Both the position numbers and the translations under genes were made by a program. Shown piece by piece: positions 45,050 through 56,545 of a stretch of DNA of 64,000 nucleotides; position 1 is the stretch's first letter, and each line of letters opens with the position of its first letter. Origin of the DNA: Bufo bufo (Eukaryota > Chordata > Amphibia > Anura > Bufonidae); NCBI RefSeq assembly GCF_905171765.1, contig NC_053390.1:140091468-140155467 (forward strand), given 5' to 3'. The notes beneath the pieces are model-generated. The model saw only the letters and a list, made by a program, of their open reading frames with translations. It was not told the origin of the DNA and did not search any database.

Positions 45050-45640
45050 TCTCAATCGTCAGTTTACGTGCATTCACTTTCCACACAGTTGAAATAAAAA
45101 AATGTTGTATGTCATTGCTTATAGATAAAAAAATATATATATATTTTGGTGGTGGGGGTGGTTACATTTCTTTAAGGCACAGCATATATGTACGTGATTA
45201 CTGCATCAATACCACCATTTCCTCACAGTCCAGGCAATTCTGGGGCCTGCATCATGCCACTAATGCCTGAGGGTCAGTTTCCGTGTACTCACTTTCCACA
45301 CGGTTGAAATGTATAATTTTTTAAAAAAATTTAAGACGCAACTTAAATGTACGTGATTACTATGTCAATATCAACATTTTCTCATAGTCCGGGCAAAGCT
45401 GGAGCCTGAGGGTCAGTTCTGTGTACTCACTTTCCACAAGGTTGAAATAAAAAAAAAGTTTTTGCCCTCCTCCATTACATTTTTTGGAAGGTGCACTGGC
45501 AACGCATAATTTTAGTGAATTACTGCATCAATACCACCATTTTGTCACAGTCCAGGCAAAGCTTGAGACTGCAATGAATGATGCCACTGCCACAAATGCC
45601 TGAGGTTTAGTTCCGTGTTCTCAGTTCCTATTTTCCACAC
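45050..45640. repeat. Right subterminal tandem repeat of hAT copy 3
   Basis: Three to four units of about 150 bases with GTGATTACTGCATCAATACC, TCACAGTCCAGGCAA, CACTAATGCCTGAGG and GTACTCACTTTCCACACGG. They are related to the left subterminal units and point the same way. Confidence 0.7.
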
Positions 45641-45644
45641 GGTT

Positions 45645-45980
45645 TCTTCCCGACAGTCGGCTGCTCGCTCAGTGAAGGAGACCGCTGCATTTACATGCAG
45701 TGATCTCCTTCACAGTATAAAGACAAGGGATCGCTATAGCGATCCCTTGTCCCCATACAGAATCACTGTTTCTGGGCAGCAGATCACTGTTTGGACCTCA
45801 CAATCTACTGTCCAGAAACAATGATTGGTGGCACCTGCACGAACAACAGGATCACCGAATGAACAAGCGAAACACAATCAGTGATCGGCAGCACATTTAG
45901 ATGGCCAGATTATCGGTAACAAGCATTTGCAGCAACGGTTGTTCCCGATAATCTGGACTATTATTGGTTTGTCTAAATCC
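45645..45980. mobile_element. MITE (about 335 bp)
   Basis: Related to the family at 28.8-29.2 kb (TTACATGCAGTGATCTCCTT, GGGATCGCTATAGCGATCCC palindrome, AGATTATCGGTAACAAGC). It lies between the hAT and the piggyBac element, with weak ends. Confidence 0.5.
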
Positions 45981-46887
45981 TCCTTAACCCCTTAAGGACT
46001 TAGGGCGTACCGGTACGCCCTATTTCCCGAATCCTTAAGGACTCAGGGCGTACCGGTACGTCCTAAGTTTAAATTGCGATTTTGGCGCCGCGGGGGTTAA
46101 TCCGAACAGGATGCCGGCTGAAATCATTCAGCCAGCATCCTGTCACAACGCCAGGGGGGGTCATGTGACCCCCCATATCGGTGATCGCAGAAAACCGCAG
46201 GTCAATTCAGACCTGCGGTTTGCTGCGTTTCCGGTCCATTCGGGTCTCCGGTGACCCGATGAACCGGAAAAAAACTGCGATCGGTGGCGTGATTACACAC
46301 CACCAATCGCAGTACGAAGATTTGGAGAGGCGGTGCTGACCGTGGTACTGAATGCTGCTGTCCAGGGTGCTGATTGGTGAAGGAGAGAGAGGCGCGAGAT
46401 TCAAACGTCCTGCGCTCCTCTCTCCCCTCCTCTTCCTGCTCTGCACGAGCACCCTGCAGCACCGTCCAGCACCAGCTCCTGAGTCCCCCCTAATCGTCAT
46501 CCATCACCCTCCTGCACCCATCGCCCTCCAGGTAGGTTAGGGTCAGTGAGGGAGAGGCACCGTTAGGCAGGGATAGAAGGGAAAAGTTAGTTAGGGGAAA
46601 AAAAAAAGCACTTTTATTCTAAACGTTTTTTTGTTTCAGCTTTCAGACCCTAGACCCCCCCTGCCACTTGCCCCCCCCCCCCCCACCAGCAGCCCCCTTA
46701 CCACCACTTTTTTTTTCCTCTGCGTGCGCTGACTGGCCGGCACTCTTAGCGTCCGGCCACTGTTAGCGCATCGCCCGCCCTACCGCTGATCAGCATTGTA
46801 CCGCTGATCAGTAAGTTTGAACTTTTTTTTTTCCCTAACATTTGCCCATTTTTTTATTTTTCACTTTTTAGTACGCGAACACCCGTG

Positions 46888-46952
46888 CCCCCACACACAC
46901 GCACATACAATAAATGTTTACACACACGCACATACACACGCACACACATACC
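46888..46952. repeat. (CA)n microsatellite before the piggyBac start
   Basis: CCCCACACACACGCACATAC-type repeats directly upstream of the transposase ATG. Confidence 0.75.
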
Positions 46953-46953
46953 C

Positions 46954-48560
46954 ATGGCCCGTCGGATGTTCTCAGTGGAGGAGGCATGCGCCCAGATTGC
47001 CTCCGACTCCGAGAGCCCCAGTGAGGATGAGGATGACCCCACGTTCCTCTTGTCATCTGCATCCTCCTCATCATCTGATGACGATGAGCCCCCAAGGCGG
47101 CAGAGACGCCGCCAGGCGGAGCCAGGGGCCCCACATGCTAGGGATCCTGTGGCCCACCCTAGTACGAGCGGCCCTGGGGCTCGTACTGGTTTCCCGGCCC
47201 ACCAAATAAGCCCACCGGAGCCCCCTGCCGGTGAATTTAGCTGGTGCCCCCCAGTGGATTTTCAGCCCGAGATTCCGGATTTTGTTGGCAATCCAGGAAT
47301 CCATATTTCCACAGTGGGGTTTACTGAAATGGACTTTTTTAGTTTTCAGTAACCCATTTGTGAATCTGATGGTGGAGCAGACTAACCTGTACGCCCAACA
47401 GTTCGTTGCTCAGCACCCGGGCTCATTTTTGGCTAGACCCGGTGGCTGGACGCCGGTCAGTGCAGCCGAGATGAGGACATTTTGGGGCCTCATGCTGCAT
47501 ATGGGTCTAGTGCAAAAACCCAGTGTCAGGCAATACTGGAGTGGGGACGTCCTCTACCAGACCCCACTCTACAGTATGGCCATGACACGTCCCCGGTTTG
47601 AGGCTGATAATGCAGCATGTCCCCCCCAAATTTGAGCAGGCCTACGTACCTGGAAGGGAGGTCGCGGTTGATGAGTCTCTCGTTGTGTTCAAGGGGAGAC
47701 TCCGTTTCCGCCAATACATTCCCACTAAGCGGGCGAGGGTACACTTACAAATTTTGTGTGTACAAGGGGCGAGATTCCCGTATTCAACCCCCAGAATGTC
47801 CCCCCACTCTGGGTGTTAGCGAGAAACTCGTGTGGGACCTTATGTACCCACTGCTAGATAAGGGTTACCACCTTTACGTGGATAACTTTTATACTAGCAT
47901 TCCCTTGTTCAGGTCCCTTGCCGCCAGATCCACGTTCGCTTGTGGGACCGTGCGGAAATATCAACGCGGCCTCCCTGCCTACCCCCTCCAGGTACCTATC
48001 CCCAGGGGTGAGACCCGTGTCCTTACCAGTGGAAACCTGTTGCTGGTCAGGTATGAGGACAAGAGGGATGTCCTTATGCTGTCCACAATCCACGGTAACA
48101 GCACCACCCCCGTCTCTGTGCGAGGTACTGCGGCAATGGTCCTCAAGCCCGATTGTATCGTCATCTACAATCGGTATATGATCAAGTCCTCAAGCAATAT
48201 AATGCCATGCGCAAAACCCGGGCATGGTACAAAAAAGTTGCGGTCTACTTGGTGCAGGTTGCCATGTACAACTCTTTTGTACTATCCCGAAGCGCTGGCA
48301 GCACAGGGACATTCCTCCAATTCTATGAGGCAGTCCTCAAGGACCTGATCTTTTTGGATCGGGAAAGAGCAGGCCGGAGTACCTCGGGAACTAGAGGCGC
48401 CCGGATCGTCCCTGGCCAACATTTTCCAGGTGTGGTCCCCCATACATAAAAAGTGTGTCACAGGAGGGGGATACGGAAGGACACCACCACTCAGTGCGAC
48501 ACTTGCCCCGATCATCCGGGCCTCTGCGTTATCGATTGCTTCAGGGAGTATCACACTTCC
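46954..48560 (+). pseudogene. piggyBac transposase, nearly full length, several frameshifts
   Basis: It starts at the ATG at 46,954 (MARRMFSVEEACAQI) with an acidic Ser/Asp-rich N-terminus. A frame change near 47,340 leads to FVNLMVEQTNLYAQQF, FWGLMLHMGL and TRPRFEADN. Further changes give the catalytic blocks: EVAVDESLVVFKGRL (first D, about 47,670), GYHLYVDNFYTSIPLF (second D, about 47,880) and KRDVLMLSTIHG (third D, about 48,060). Then come VYDQVLKQYNAMRKTRAWYKK-type sequence and the C-terminal cysteine-rich finger (CHRRGIRKDTT, CDTCPD, LCVIDCFREYH) ending near 48,555. All three catalytic aspartates remain, but at least four frame breaks abolish function. Confidence 0.85.
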
Positions 48561-48679
48561 ATGGAGTACTACATTTTTATAATCCTCAACAGTCCCCTAG
48601 AGAACATAAAAAACTATGGCTCTCAGACTTTGGAGACACGGAAACAATTTTTTTTCCCCCAAAACATATTAGTTTTAGT

Positions 48680-48821
48680 GCAGGCATCCTCAAACTGCGG
48701 CCCTCCAGATGTTGTAAAACTAAAACTCCCAGCATGCCCAGACAACCTACAGCCATCAGCAGGGCATGGTGGGAATTGTAGTATTACAACATCTGGAGGG
48801 CCGCAGTTTGAGGATGCCTGC
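48680..48821. mobile_element. Hairpin MITE (142 bp) inside the piggyBac 3' region
   Basis: The arm GCAGGCATCCTCAAACTGCG continues through GGCCCTCCAGATGTTGTAA and is repeated in inverse at the right end. TTAGT directly flanks both sides. It is a copy of a widespread vertebrate hairpin element ('ctccagatgttg'). Confidence 0.75.
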
Positions 48822-49329
48822 TTAGTGTCTCCAAAGTCTGAGAGCCATAAATATTGGGCATCGCCGCGTCCGTAAAAATCTTCTCTATAAAAGTAACATG
48901 TAACCCAACGCCCCCGGATGAACAGCGTTAAAAAAAAAAAAAAACTTGTAAAAAAAGCCATTTTTTGCCACCTAACATCATAAAAAGTGTAATAGCAAGC
49001 AATAAAAATGTCATATGTCAGGGGTGCCCTGATTAGTGCCAATAAAACCGCCATCTCATCCCGCAAAAAATGAGCCCCTACAAAAAAAATAGTCGCCCAA
49101 CAAAAAAAAAAAACTGTAGGTCCCAGGCTATGGAGATACTAAAATAATTTTTTGGGTTTCTAAAATGATAATATAGTGTAAAATCTAAATACATTTTAAA
49201 ATGTAGACATATTAGGTATCGCCGCGTCCGTAAGAATCTGCCCTATAAAAATAATATTTGACCAAACCCCGGATGAACAGCGTTAAAAATATAAAATAAA
49301 AACGGTGCCTAAACACCCATTTTTTGGCA

Positions 49330-51010
49330 AAATTTCCATTTGAATCCTTTTTTTCCGGTAAAAAAGCAAGGGTTAACAGCCAAACAAAACTAAATATTTA
49401 TGGCCCTGATTCTGTAGTTTGCAGAAACAGCCCATATGTGGTCGTAAATGGCTATATAGCCACACGGCAGGGCATAGAACGAAGGGGACCTCATATGGTT
49501 TCTGGAAGGCAGATTTTTGATGGACTGTTTTTTTTTACACCATGTCCCATTAGAAGCCCCCCTGATGTAGCCTAGACTAGAAACTCCAAAAAAGTGACCC
49601 CATCTAAGAAACTACACCCTTTAAGATATTCAAAAGTTACTTTACAAACTTTGTTAACCCTTTAGGTGTTCAACAAATCTAAATAGCGAATGTAGAAACA
49701 ATTTTAGAATTAAAAATTTTTGTTACCTTGCCTCAAAAAAGTGTAATATAGAGCAACCAAAAATCATATTTACCCTAAAATAGTCCCAAAACAACAACCA
49801 CCTCATCCCGTAGTTTCCTAGATGGGGTCACTTTTATGGAGTTTCTACTCTAGGGGTGCATCAGGGGGCTTGAAAGGGTACATGGTGTAAATAAACCAGT
49901 CCAGCAAAGTCTGCCTTCCAAAAACCATATGGCGTTCCCCTTCTTCTATGTCCTGCCGTTTAGCCAAATAGTAGTTTACGACCACATATGGGGTGTTTCT
50001 GCAAACTACTGAATCAGGGCAACCTATATTGAGTTTTGTTTGGCTGTTAACCCATTTTTTCCAGTAATAAAGTAAGGGTTAAAATGGAAAATTTTCCAAA
50101 AAATAGAAATTTCTAAATTGTTTCTCCATCTGCCATTAACTCTTGTGGAACACCTAAAGGGTTAACAAAGTTTGTAAACCCAGTTTTGAATACCTTGAGG
50201 GATGTACTTTCTTAGATGGAATCACTTTTTTGGAATTTCTATTCTAGGGGTGCAACGGGGGGCTTGAAATGGGACATGGTATAAACAAAACCAGTCCTGC
50301 AAAATCTGCCTTCCAAAATCCATATGGCGTTCCCCTCCTTCTATGTCCTCCCGTTTGGCCAAACAGTAGTTTACGACCACATATGGGGTGTTTTTGCAAA
50401 CTACAGAATCAGGGCAACCCATATTAAGTTTTGTTTGGCAGTTAACCCTTACTTTAGTACTGGAAAAAATGGGTTAAAATGGAAAATTTTCCCAAAAAAT
50501 TGAAATTTCTAAATTGGTTTGCCATCTGCCATTAACTCTTGTGGAACACCTAAAGGGTTAACAAAGTTTGTAAACCCAGTTTTGAATACCTTGAGGGGTG
50601 TACTTTCTTAGATGGAGTCACTTTTTTGGATTTTCTATTCTAGGGGTGCAACGGGGGGCTTGAAATGGGACATGGTATAAACAAAACCAGTCCTGCAAAA
50701 TCTGCCTTCCAAAACCGATATGGCGTTTCCCTCCTTCTATGTCCTCCTGTTTGGCCAAACAGTAGTTTACGACCACATATGGGGTGTTTTTGCAAACTAA
50801 AGAATCAGGGCAACCCATTTTGAGTTTTGTTTGGCAGTTAACCCTTGTTTTTTTCCAGGAAAAAATTTTTTATATTGGAAAATTTTCCAAACAATTGAAA
50901 TTCTTAAATTTTATGTCCATTTGCCATGAAGTCTTGTGGAAGACCTAAAGGGTTAACAAAGTTTGTAAAAAAAACAGTTTTGAATACCTTGAGGGGTGTA
51001 GTTTCTAGAA
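49330..51010. repeat. 396-bp tandem units (three direct, one inverted) in the piggyBac 3' region
   Basis: Direct units begin at about 49,815, 50,211 and 50,607. All contain GGGGTGCAACGGGGGGCTTG (first copy GCATCAGG), GTAGTTTACGACCACATATG and GTTTTGTTTGGCAGTTAACC. The latter two are offset by exactly 396 bases. A diverged unit in the opposite orientation lies at about 49,375-49,640 (CATATGTGGTCGTAAATG). The short conserved frames in them are a property of the repeat, not of a gene. Confidence 0.85.
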
Positions 51011-51517
51011 TGGGGTCATTTTTGGATGGTTTCTATTATGTAAGCCTCACAAAGTGACTTCAAACCTGAACTGGTCCATAAAAAGTGGGATTTGGAAAAT
51101 TTCAGAAAAATTTAAAAATTTGCTTCTAAACTTCAAAGCTATGTAACATCCCCAAGAAATAAAATATCATTCCCAAAATGATACAAACATGAAGTAGACA
51201 TATGGGGAATGTAAAGTCATCACAATTTTTGGGGGTATTACTATGTATTACAGAAGTAGAGAAATTGAAACTTTGAAATTTGCTAATTTTTCTAAATTTT
51301 TGGTAAATTTTGTATTTTTTTATGCAAAAAAATTTACTTTTTTGACCCGATTTTAGCAGTGTCATGAAGTACAATATGTGACGAAAAAACTATCTCAGAA
51401 CGGCCTGGGTAAGTTAAAGCGTTTTAAAGTTATCAGCACTTAAAGTGACACTGGTCAGATTTGCAAAAAATTGCCAAGTCCTTAAGGTGAAATAGGGCTG
51501 AGTCCTTAAGGGGTTAA

Positions 51518-52776
51518 GGGAAGAATACACTGCTTTTCATTTAAAGTCTGCAATTGTGATATCTGACAAAAATGAGAACAAGGTAAATAAGGAGAAGATG
51601 TTAGATTTTGTTGGTCTTTGAATTCTGTTCCTTTAACTGTTCACCTTGTACTGCAGTCATTTTATTCCCCCAGAAGAAATGCCTAAGATGCTTACACAAT
51701 TCACAGATAACAGAGAAGAGAGATTAGTAGTATGCAGTAAAATGAAGCCTAGCATCTGTAACATCTGCTTAAAATTTCCCTTCTCACACTTGGTAAATAA
51801 ACAAATCCCACTGATAATGATACCATCACTTGGACATAAAACCTTACAATGGACCAGACTAATTGTTTAATTATAGCAAATGATAAAAGACATGTTCTGT
51901 AAGGGTAGTAAATGTTGTCACGTGATAACATACCAGCCAAGCCCAATAAAATGTGGTGACACGTTTAACATCCTGTGATCTTATCAGTGTCTGGAAAGTT
52001 TGTAAAGTTTACTAAGAACAGGCTCTTAAGCTGTAGGTGGTAAATTAATCTTTTTATCTACTAGGCCAGCTCTGACACAGTATAACCAGGATTTATGCGT
52101 GTAGCGCTCATTTCTGAATAGCAAAAGCTTTGGCCGTACCAGCTCATAATATTCCAAAATAACTCTCACAATATTAGATACACATACCCTAAATGAAAGG
52201 TATGGTAAGCAAAAACACACATTTTCTATTAAAAATCTGATCTGACGTTTTGGACTTATTTTCGGTCCTTGTCAGATGCAGTTGTGCAAAATAGCTGATT
52301 TATACCTTATCAATAGAGGACCAGTTCACAGATCAAGACAGAAGCCCAGGTCATCAATTTGTCACTTCAGCTTATGATGTTATCATCCAGAATGACAGCC
52401 ATGAAAAATAAGTTGTTTAGAAAACCAACATCTCTAGTGTAGGGACAGTTCAAGTCAGCCTGTTAGCGATCTACTAGTAGATAGTGATCTACTGGTTGCC
52501 TATATAGGATATAGACCCATAAGCAATATTCATTCAAACCTGTTTTCCAAAATGAAAGATTTGTTAAACATCTGAGTTCATCCAAACTTCAAACTAAAAA
52601 AGAAAAAACAGGTTTATAAAATTATAAAAGGCACGGCTGAATATTGGAAAATATTGGAGATTTTGGACTGACCAAGTGCCAGTCTATTGATGTCAAGTAG
52701 AGAAGCTGCTTTGCCTAAAGTAAAAATCAACTGGATCATCAGTATATAATCACAGAACTGTTGGGTTATTTAGGCA
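51518..52776. other. AT-rich DNA with one ribozyme-like motif, no gene
   Basis: No supported frame. Contains the motif at 52,245-52,275 within a stretch (52,080-52,330) that may be a worn PLE terminal segment. Confidence 0.4.
52245..52275 (-). ncRNA. Degenerate hammerhead-like motif
   Basis: Minus strand: CTGACAA, stem II GGAC/GTCC with a 9-base loop, then AAA instead of GAA, then ACGT and C. Two core positions are changed relative to CTGATGA...GAA, so it is probably inactive. The ACGT after the core is kept. Confidence 0.3.
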
Positions 52777-53142
52777 TTAACCCCTTTCAAACAGAGACAG
52801 TTTTTACCTCCCTAAAATAGCCTAATTTAGAAAATCTGACATGTGGTAATATCTTTTTAAATACAACATATACAGAAAATTTGGAAAACTTAGCAATTTT
52901 CTAAATTTTATTTTCTCTGTTTTAAAGACAGATAGTGATACCTCACAAAAAAGTTATCGACATTCACCATATGTCTACTTTATATTGGCATCATCTTGTA
53001 AATGTTATTAAATTTTCTTCTGAATCTTAGAAGGCTTAGAATTTTAGAAACAAAATCTAAAAACTACCAGTTCAGTTCATAAGTGTCTTGATGGACACCA
53101 CCAATAAATTACATCATTTTAGAAACTGCATTCATCATAGTT

Positions 53143-53735
53143 AGGGATGAGCGAATCGACTTTGGATGAAATATTAGAATGAATTGGCTCCGATTAGCCA
53201 AAGTTATTGCTTCACAAAGTCTCGCAAGACTTCGCACAATAACTTCATAAATTAATCTGTACTGTAAAAAAAACATTTCCCGAACTCGGGTTCGGTTCCA
53301 AGTGGTACCTCTGGCTCCCCTGCTGTTATGTGATCTCTAGCATGGAAACTGGAGAAAAAAATGAGTTAAAGGTGTTTAACCCCTACCAGCAAAAGCCAGT
53401 TTGGACCAAAAAGGCAAAGCCCCAGTTTTTCAAGTCTGACATGTGTCACTTTATCTGGTAATCATTCTGGAACGCTTTTACTTATCCAAGCAATTCTGGG
53501 ACTGTGTTCTCATGACTGGGTGACTAGGGATGAGTGAATCGAACCTTGGACCTTGGAACCGAACCCCGAGTTTGGGAAATGTTTTTTTACAGTGCAAATT
53601 AATTTATGAATTTATTGCGCGAAGTCTCGCGAGTCTTCGCGAAGCAATAACTTTGGCTCATTAGAACGAAGTTTTATGTGAATCGACTTTGGATGTTTCA
53701 TCCTAAGTCGATTTGCTCATCTCTAATCATATTAT
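53143..53735. mobile_element. MITE of the TAGGGATGAGCGAATCGA type, nested copies
   Basis: The left end TAGGGATGAGCGAATCGACT and the right AAGTCGATTTGCTCATCTCTA are inverse. A second left end (TAGGGATGAGTGAATCGAAC) lies at 53,527, and a further right end at about 53,889. Between them is foreign sequence (53,340-53,520), so one copy sits inside or beside another. Confidence 0.65.
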
Positions 53736-55598
53736 TCAAAATTGATTTTACAAACTGTGTTAACCCTGTATACATTCTGTGTTAACCTGTAGCCAATATA
53801 TTCTAATACTGTAGCTCTTGCTCCGTACAGTATTAGAACGAAGTTTTATGCAAATCGACTTCATCCAAAGTCGATTCGCTCATCTCTAATAATATTATTC
53901 AAAATTGATTTTACAAACAGTGTTAACCCTGTAGGTGTTTCACAGGAATTAAAGCAAAATAGAGATGTAATTGAAAATTTTCATTTTTTGCAGATTTTCC
54001 AATTCAACCAATTTTTCCTATAACACAGCAAGGGTTAACAGCAAATCAAACTTCAATATCGATTACACTGATTCTGCAGTTTACAGAAACACCTTATATG
54101 TGGCCATAAACTGCTCTGTGGGCACACCGCAGGGCTCAGAAGGGAAGGCCTTTTTAGTAGGCAGATTTTGCTGGAATGATTTTGAAAAGACCCTGAAGTA
54201 CTCCTACAGTGAAATAGTAGACGGAACCCCCTAGAATTAACCCCCTTTTTGGAAACACCACACCTCAAGGTATTAAGGGGTGGTGTGTGCATTTTTGTGC
54301 CACTGGTAATTTGCAAGAATTAATGTGAAGTGGATGGTGAAAAGAAAAAATTGCAATTTTCCCACAGATTTGTCATTTCAGTACCCAATATGCTGTGCCA
54401 AGGTGGTACCATCTGAGACTCACACCACATTACTTAAATTGATAGTTGGGTTCTACTGGCTATGGAAATTCCATAAATGTAGAGGTAAACTGCTGTTTGG
54501 ACAGAGCTCAGAAGGGAATTAGCGCCATTTGGCTTTTGGAAAGCTTATTTTCCTGAAAAGGTTTCACATTTGCTGAGACCCTGATACCTATAAAGTGAAA
54601 ACCCACAATAAGTGACCCCATTTTGGAAATCACTGGTATATTGCAGAAATTTATGATCATTGGCCCATGCAAAATGAAAGACCACCCTTTTGCTTTTGCA
54701 GTACAGATTTCGATGGATTAGTACACGGGTGTCATGTAGCTTTGAAACTGTATCTAGGGTACCAGTATAGGTATGTTCTGACAACAAAATATTTTTTAAA
54801 TTTTTTCTTGACAGAGCTGTTTGAGGGCTCAATTTTTGCAGGTTGATTTGCCATTATCATTGGTAGTATTTATATTATCATTGGTAGTATAAATACAACT
54901 TTTCTATAAGTTTTTATTTCCTTTCTGGGAAGCAGGATGAAGAAAAGGCAGCAATTCCGACATTGCTTTTTGGGTTTTGTTATTGCGGGGTACACTGTGC
55001 AGGAAAAATGAAGTGTTAACATTATTCTGCTAGTTGGTAGGATTACAAAGATACCAATCTTATATATTTTTTTATCTAAGTTTTGCAAATTTTACACAAT
55101 TAGTGAATTTTTGCAAAAAAAATCATGTCTTTTTGTCACCATTTTCTAAAAAGCCATATTTTTAATTTTTTTTTGGGCGGTTGAAGGTAGGGTTGGATTG
55201 GGTACCTAAGACTTTTTGTTCGCTTGATATTTTTGGAGGAAGTGAGGTCACCAAAATGATGGCTGTTCTGGCATTATATTTTTACAGCATTCACCTGACA
55301 GGGGTAGATCATGTGATATTCTTATAGAGTAGGTTGCTACAGAAGCAGCAATACCAATTATGAATTCTTCTTTTTTCAGTTTTACACAATGAAGGCATTT
55401 TTGGAAAAAAAATCATCTTTGTCTTGTGTGGGGGTAAATTTTTTGCAGGATGAGGTGACAATTTCATTGGTACCAATTTGGAGTATATACAAAAATTTGA
55501 CAGCTTGATACTATGTTTATGGCATAGTTTATTTTTATGGCATTCACTTGATAGGGGTAGATCATGTGATATTTTTATAGAGCCAATTGTTTTATAAA

Positions 55599-56350
55599 TA
55601 TATACCGTATATGCCGGCGTATAAGACGACTGGGCGTATAAGACGACCCCCAACTTTTACACTGAAAATATAGAGCTTTGGATATACTCGCCGTATAAGA
55701 CTACCCCTTTTTCAACACACAGCAGTACATTACTGCATCCCACCACCATCCCTAGATACCACTGCCATCCCTGCATCCCACCACCATCCCTAGGTACCAC
55801 CGCCATCCCATGGTATCACCACCATCCCTGCATCCCACCACCTTCCTTGTCCTCCCTCCCTGCCTCCCAGACCCTAAACATGTGCCACCTATACCCTGAA
55901 CATGTTTTTGTTATGTTATTCTTCATATTCACATTCACATATGCACATCTGCGCCGCACTTAGATACGCCGCACGGAGATCTTGCACATGCGCAGGAGCG
56001 AGATGCGAGCGGCCGTGAGGATCCCGTGTATCCACGCTCGCCGCATGAAATCTCGCACATGCGTAGGAGCGAGATGCGAGCGACCGGGAGGATGGCGGTA
56101 CAAGGAGCATACAAGGTACAGAGCAGGGGGCGGTATACAAGGTACAGCGCAGGGGGGGCATATGCTGTGGGTTACATCGCAGCTCTCAGCTGCTGGGGAT
56201 ACAAGGCAATAGCCCGGGCTCTCTCTGTTGATAATTCGGGCGTCCCGGCACTGCAGCGCCCGACATACCCGGCGTATAAGACGACCCCCGACTTTTGAGA
56301 AGATTTTCATGTGTTAAAAAGTAGTCTTATACGCAGGAATATACAGTATA
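55599..56350. mobile_element. MITE-like element with GTATAAGACGAC ends
   Basis: The left TACCGTATATGCCGGCGTAT/AAGACGAC is matched in inverse by the right GTCTTATACGCAGGAATATAC, and GGCGTATAAGACGACCCCCG also occurs near the right end. A CpG-rich interior (55,945-56,090) has a repeated CGCATGAAATCTCGCACATG-like block. The ends are of a kind common in vertebrate genomes. Confidence 0.6.
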
Positions 56351-56545
56351 TATCTAAGGAGTTAAACTGCTGGCATCAGTCAGTTACAGCCAGACTCCTG
56401 TTCTAATCAAGTGAGCAAAGCTCCTATGCCCGCTCGATCAGTGTGTAATATAATCACTTCCCCCTGAGCTGTATATATGACTCATGATGGGAAGGGGTTA
56501 AAATCTCTAAATTACCTAAAAATTATGTATTATTAAATATACTAT

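Larger units (their letters stand above)
37960..45640 (+). mobile_element. hAT element (copy 3), split by a DD37E transposon and a PLE composite
   Basis: Subterminal tandem repeats at the left (38,290-38,570), the same repeat type again at 41,475-41,740, a decayed transposase (41,910-44,930), and related tandem repeats on the right (45,050-45,640). The left and right arrays share one unit in direct orientation (GTGATTACTGCA, CACTTTCCACAC). Between 38,572 and 41,300 two later insertions occur. Without them the element would be about 5 kb. The terminal inverted repeats and 8-bp duplication were not found, so the limits are approximate. Confidence 0.6.
45988..51513 (+). mobile_element. Complete piggyBac-type element (5.5 kb) with TTAA duplication
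   Basis: TTAA at 45,984-45,987 and 51,514-51,517. Inverted ends CCCCTTAAGGACT and AGTCCTTAAGGGG, each followed or preceded by a second CCTTAAGG block. The left end also contains the palindrome GGGCGTACCGGTACGCCC twice. Transposase remnant in the left third, then 3 kb of non-coding sequence with 396-bp tandem units, an inverted related unit and a small hairpin MITE. Confidence 0.9.
52781..56497. mobile_element. Old TTAA-ended non-autonomous element with nested MITEs (tentative)
   Basis: TTAA at 52,777-52,780 followed by CCCCTTTCAAACAGAG, and GATGGGAAGGGG followed by TTAA at 56,498-56,501. The interior has blocks related to the piggyBac non-coding units (at 53,990-54,240: CAGCAAGGGTTAACAGC, TATATGTGGCCATAAACTG). 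Inverted ends match over only about six bases, so unity of the whole span is not certain. Confidence 0.35.

Noticed and set aside
50222..50818. Two homologous 66-codon minus-strand frames
   Set aside because: They are part of the 396-bp tandem repeat; the first unit lacks an equivalent frame and no known domain is present.
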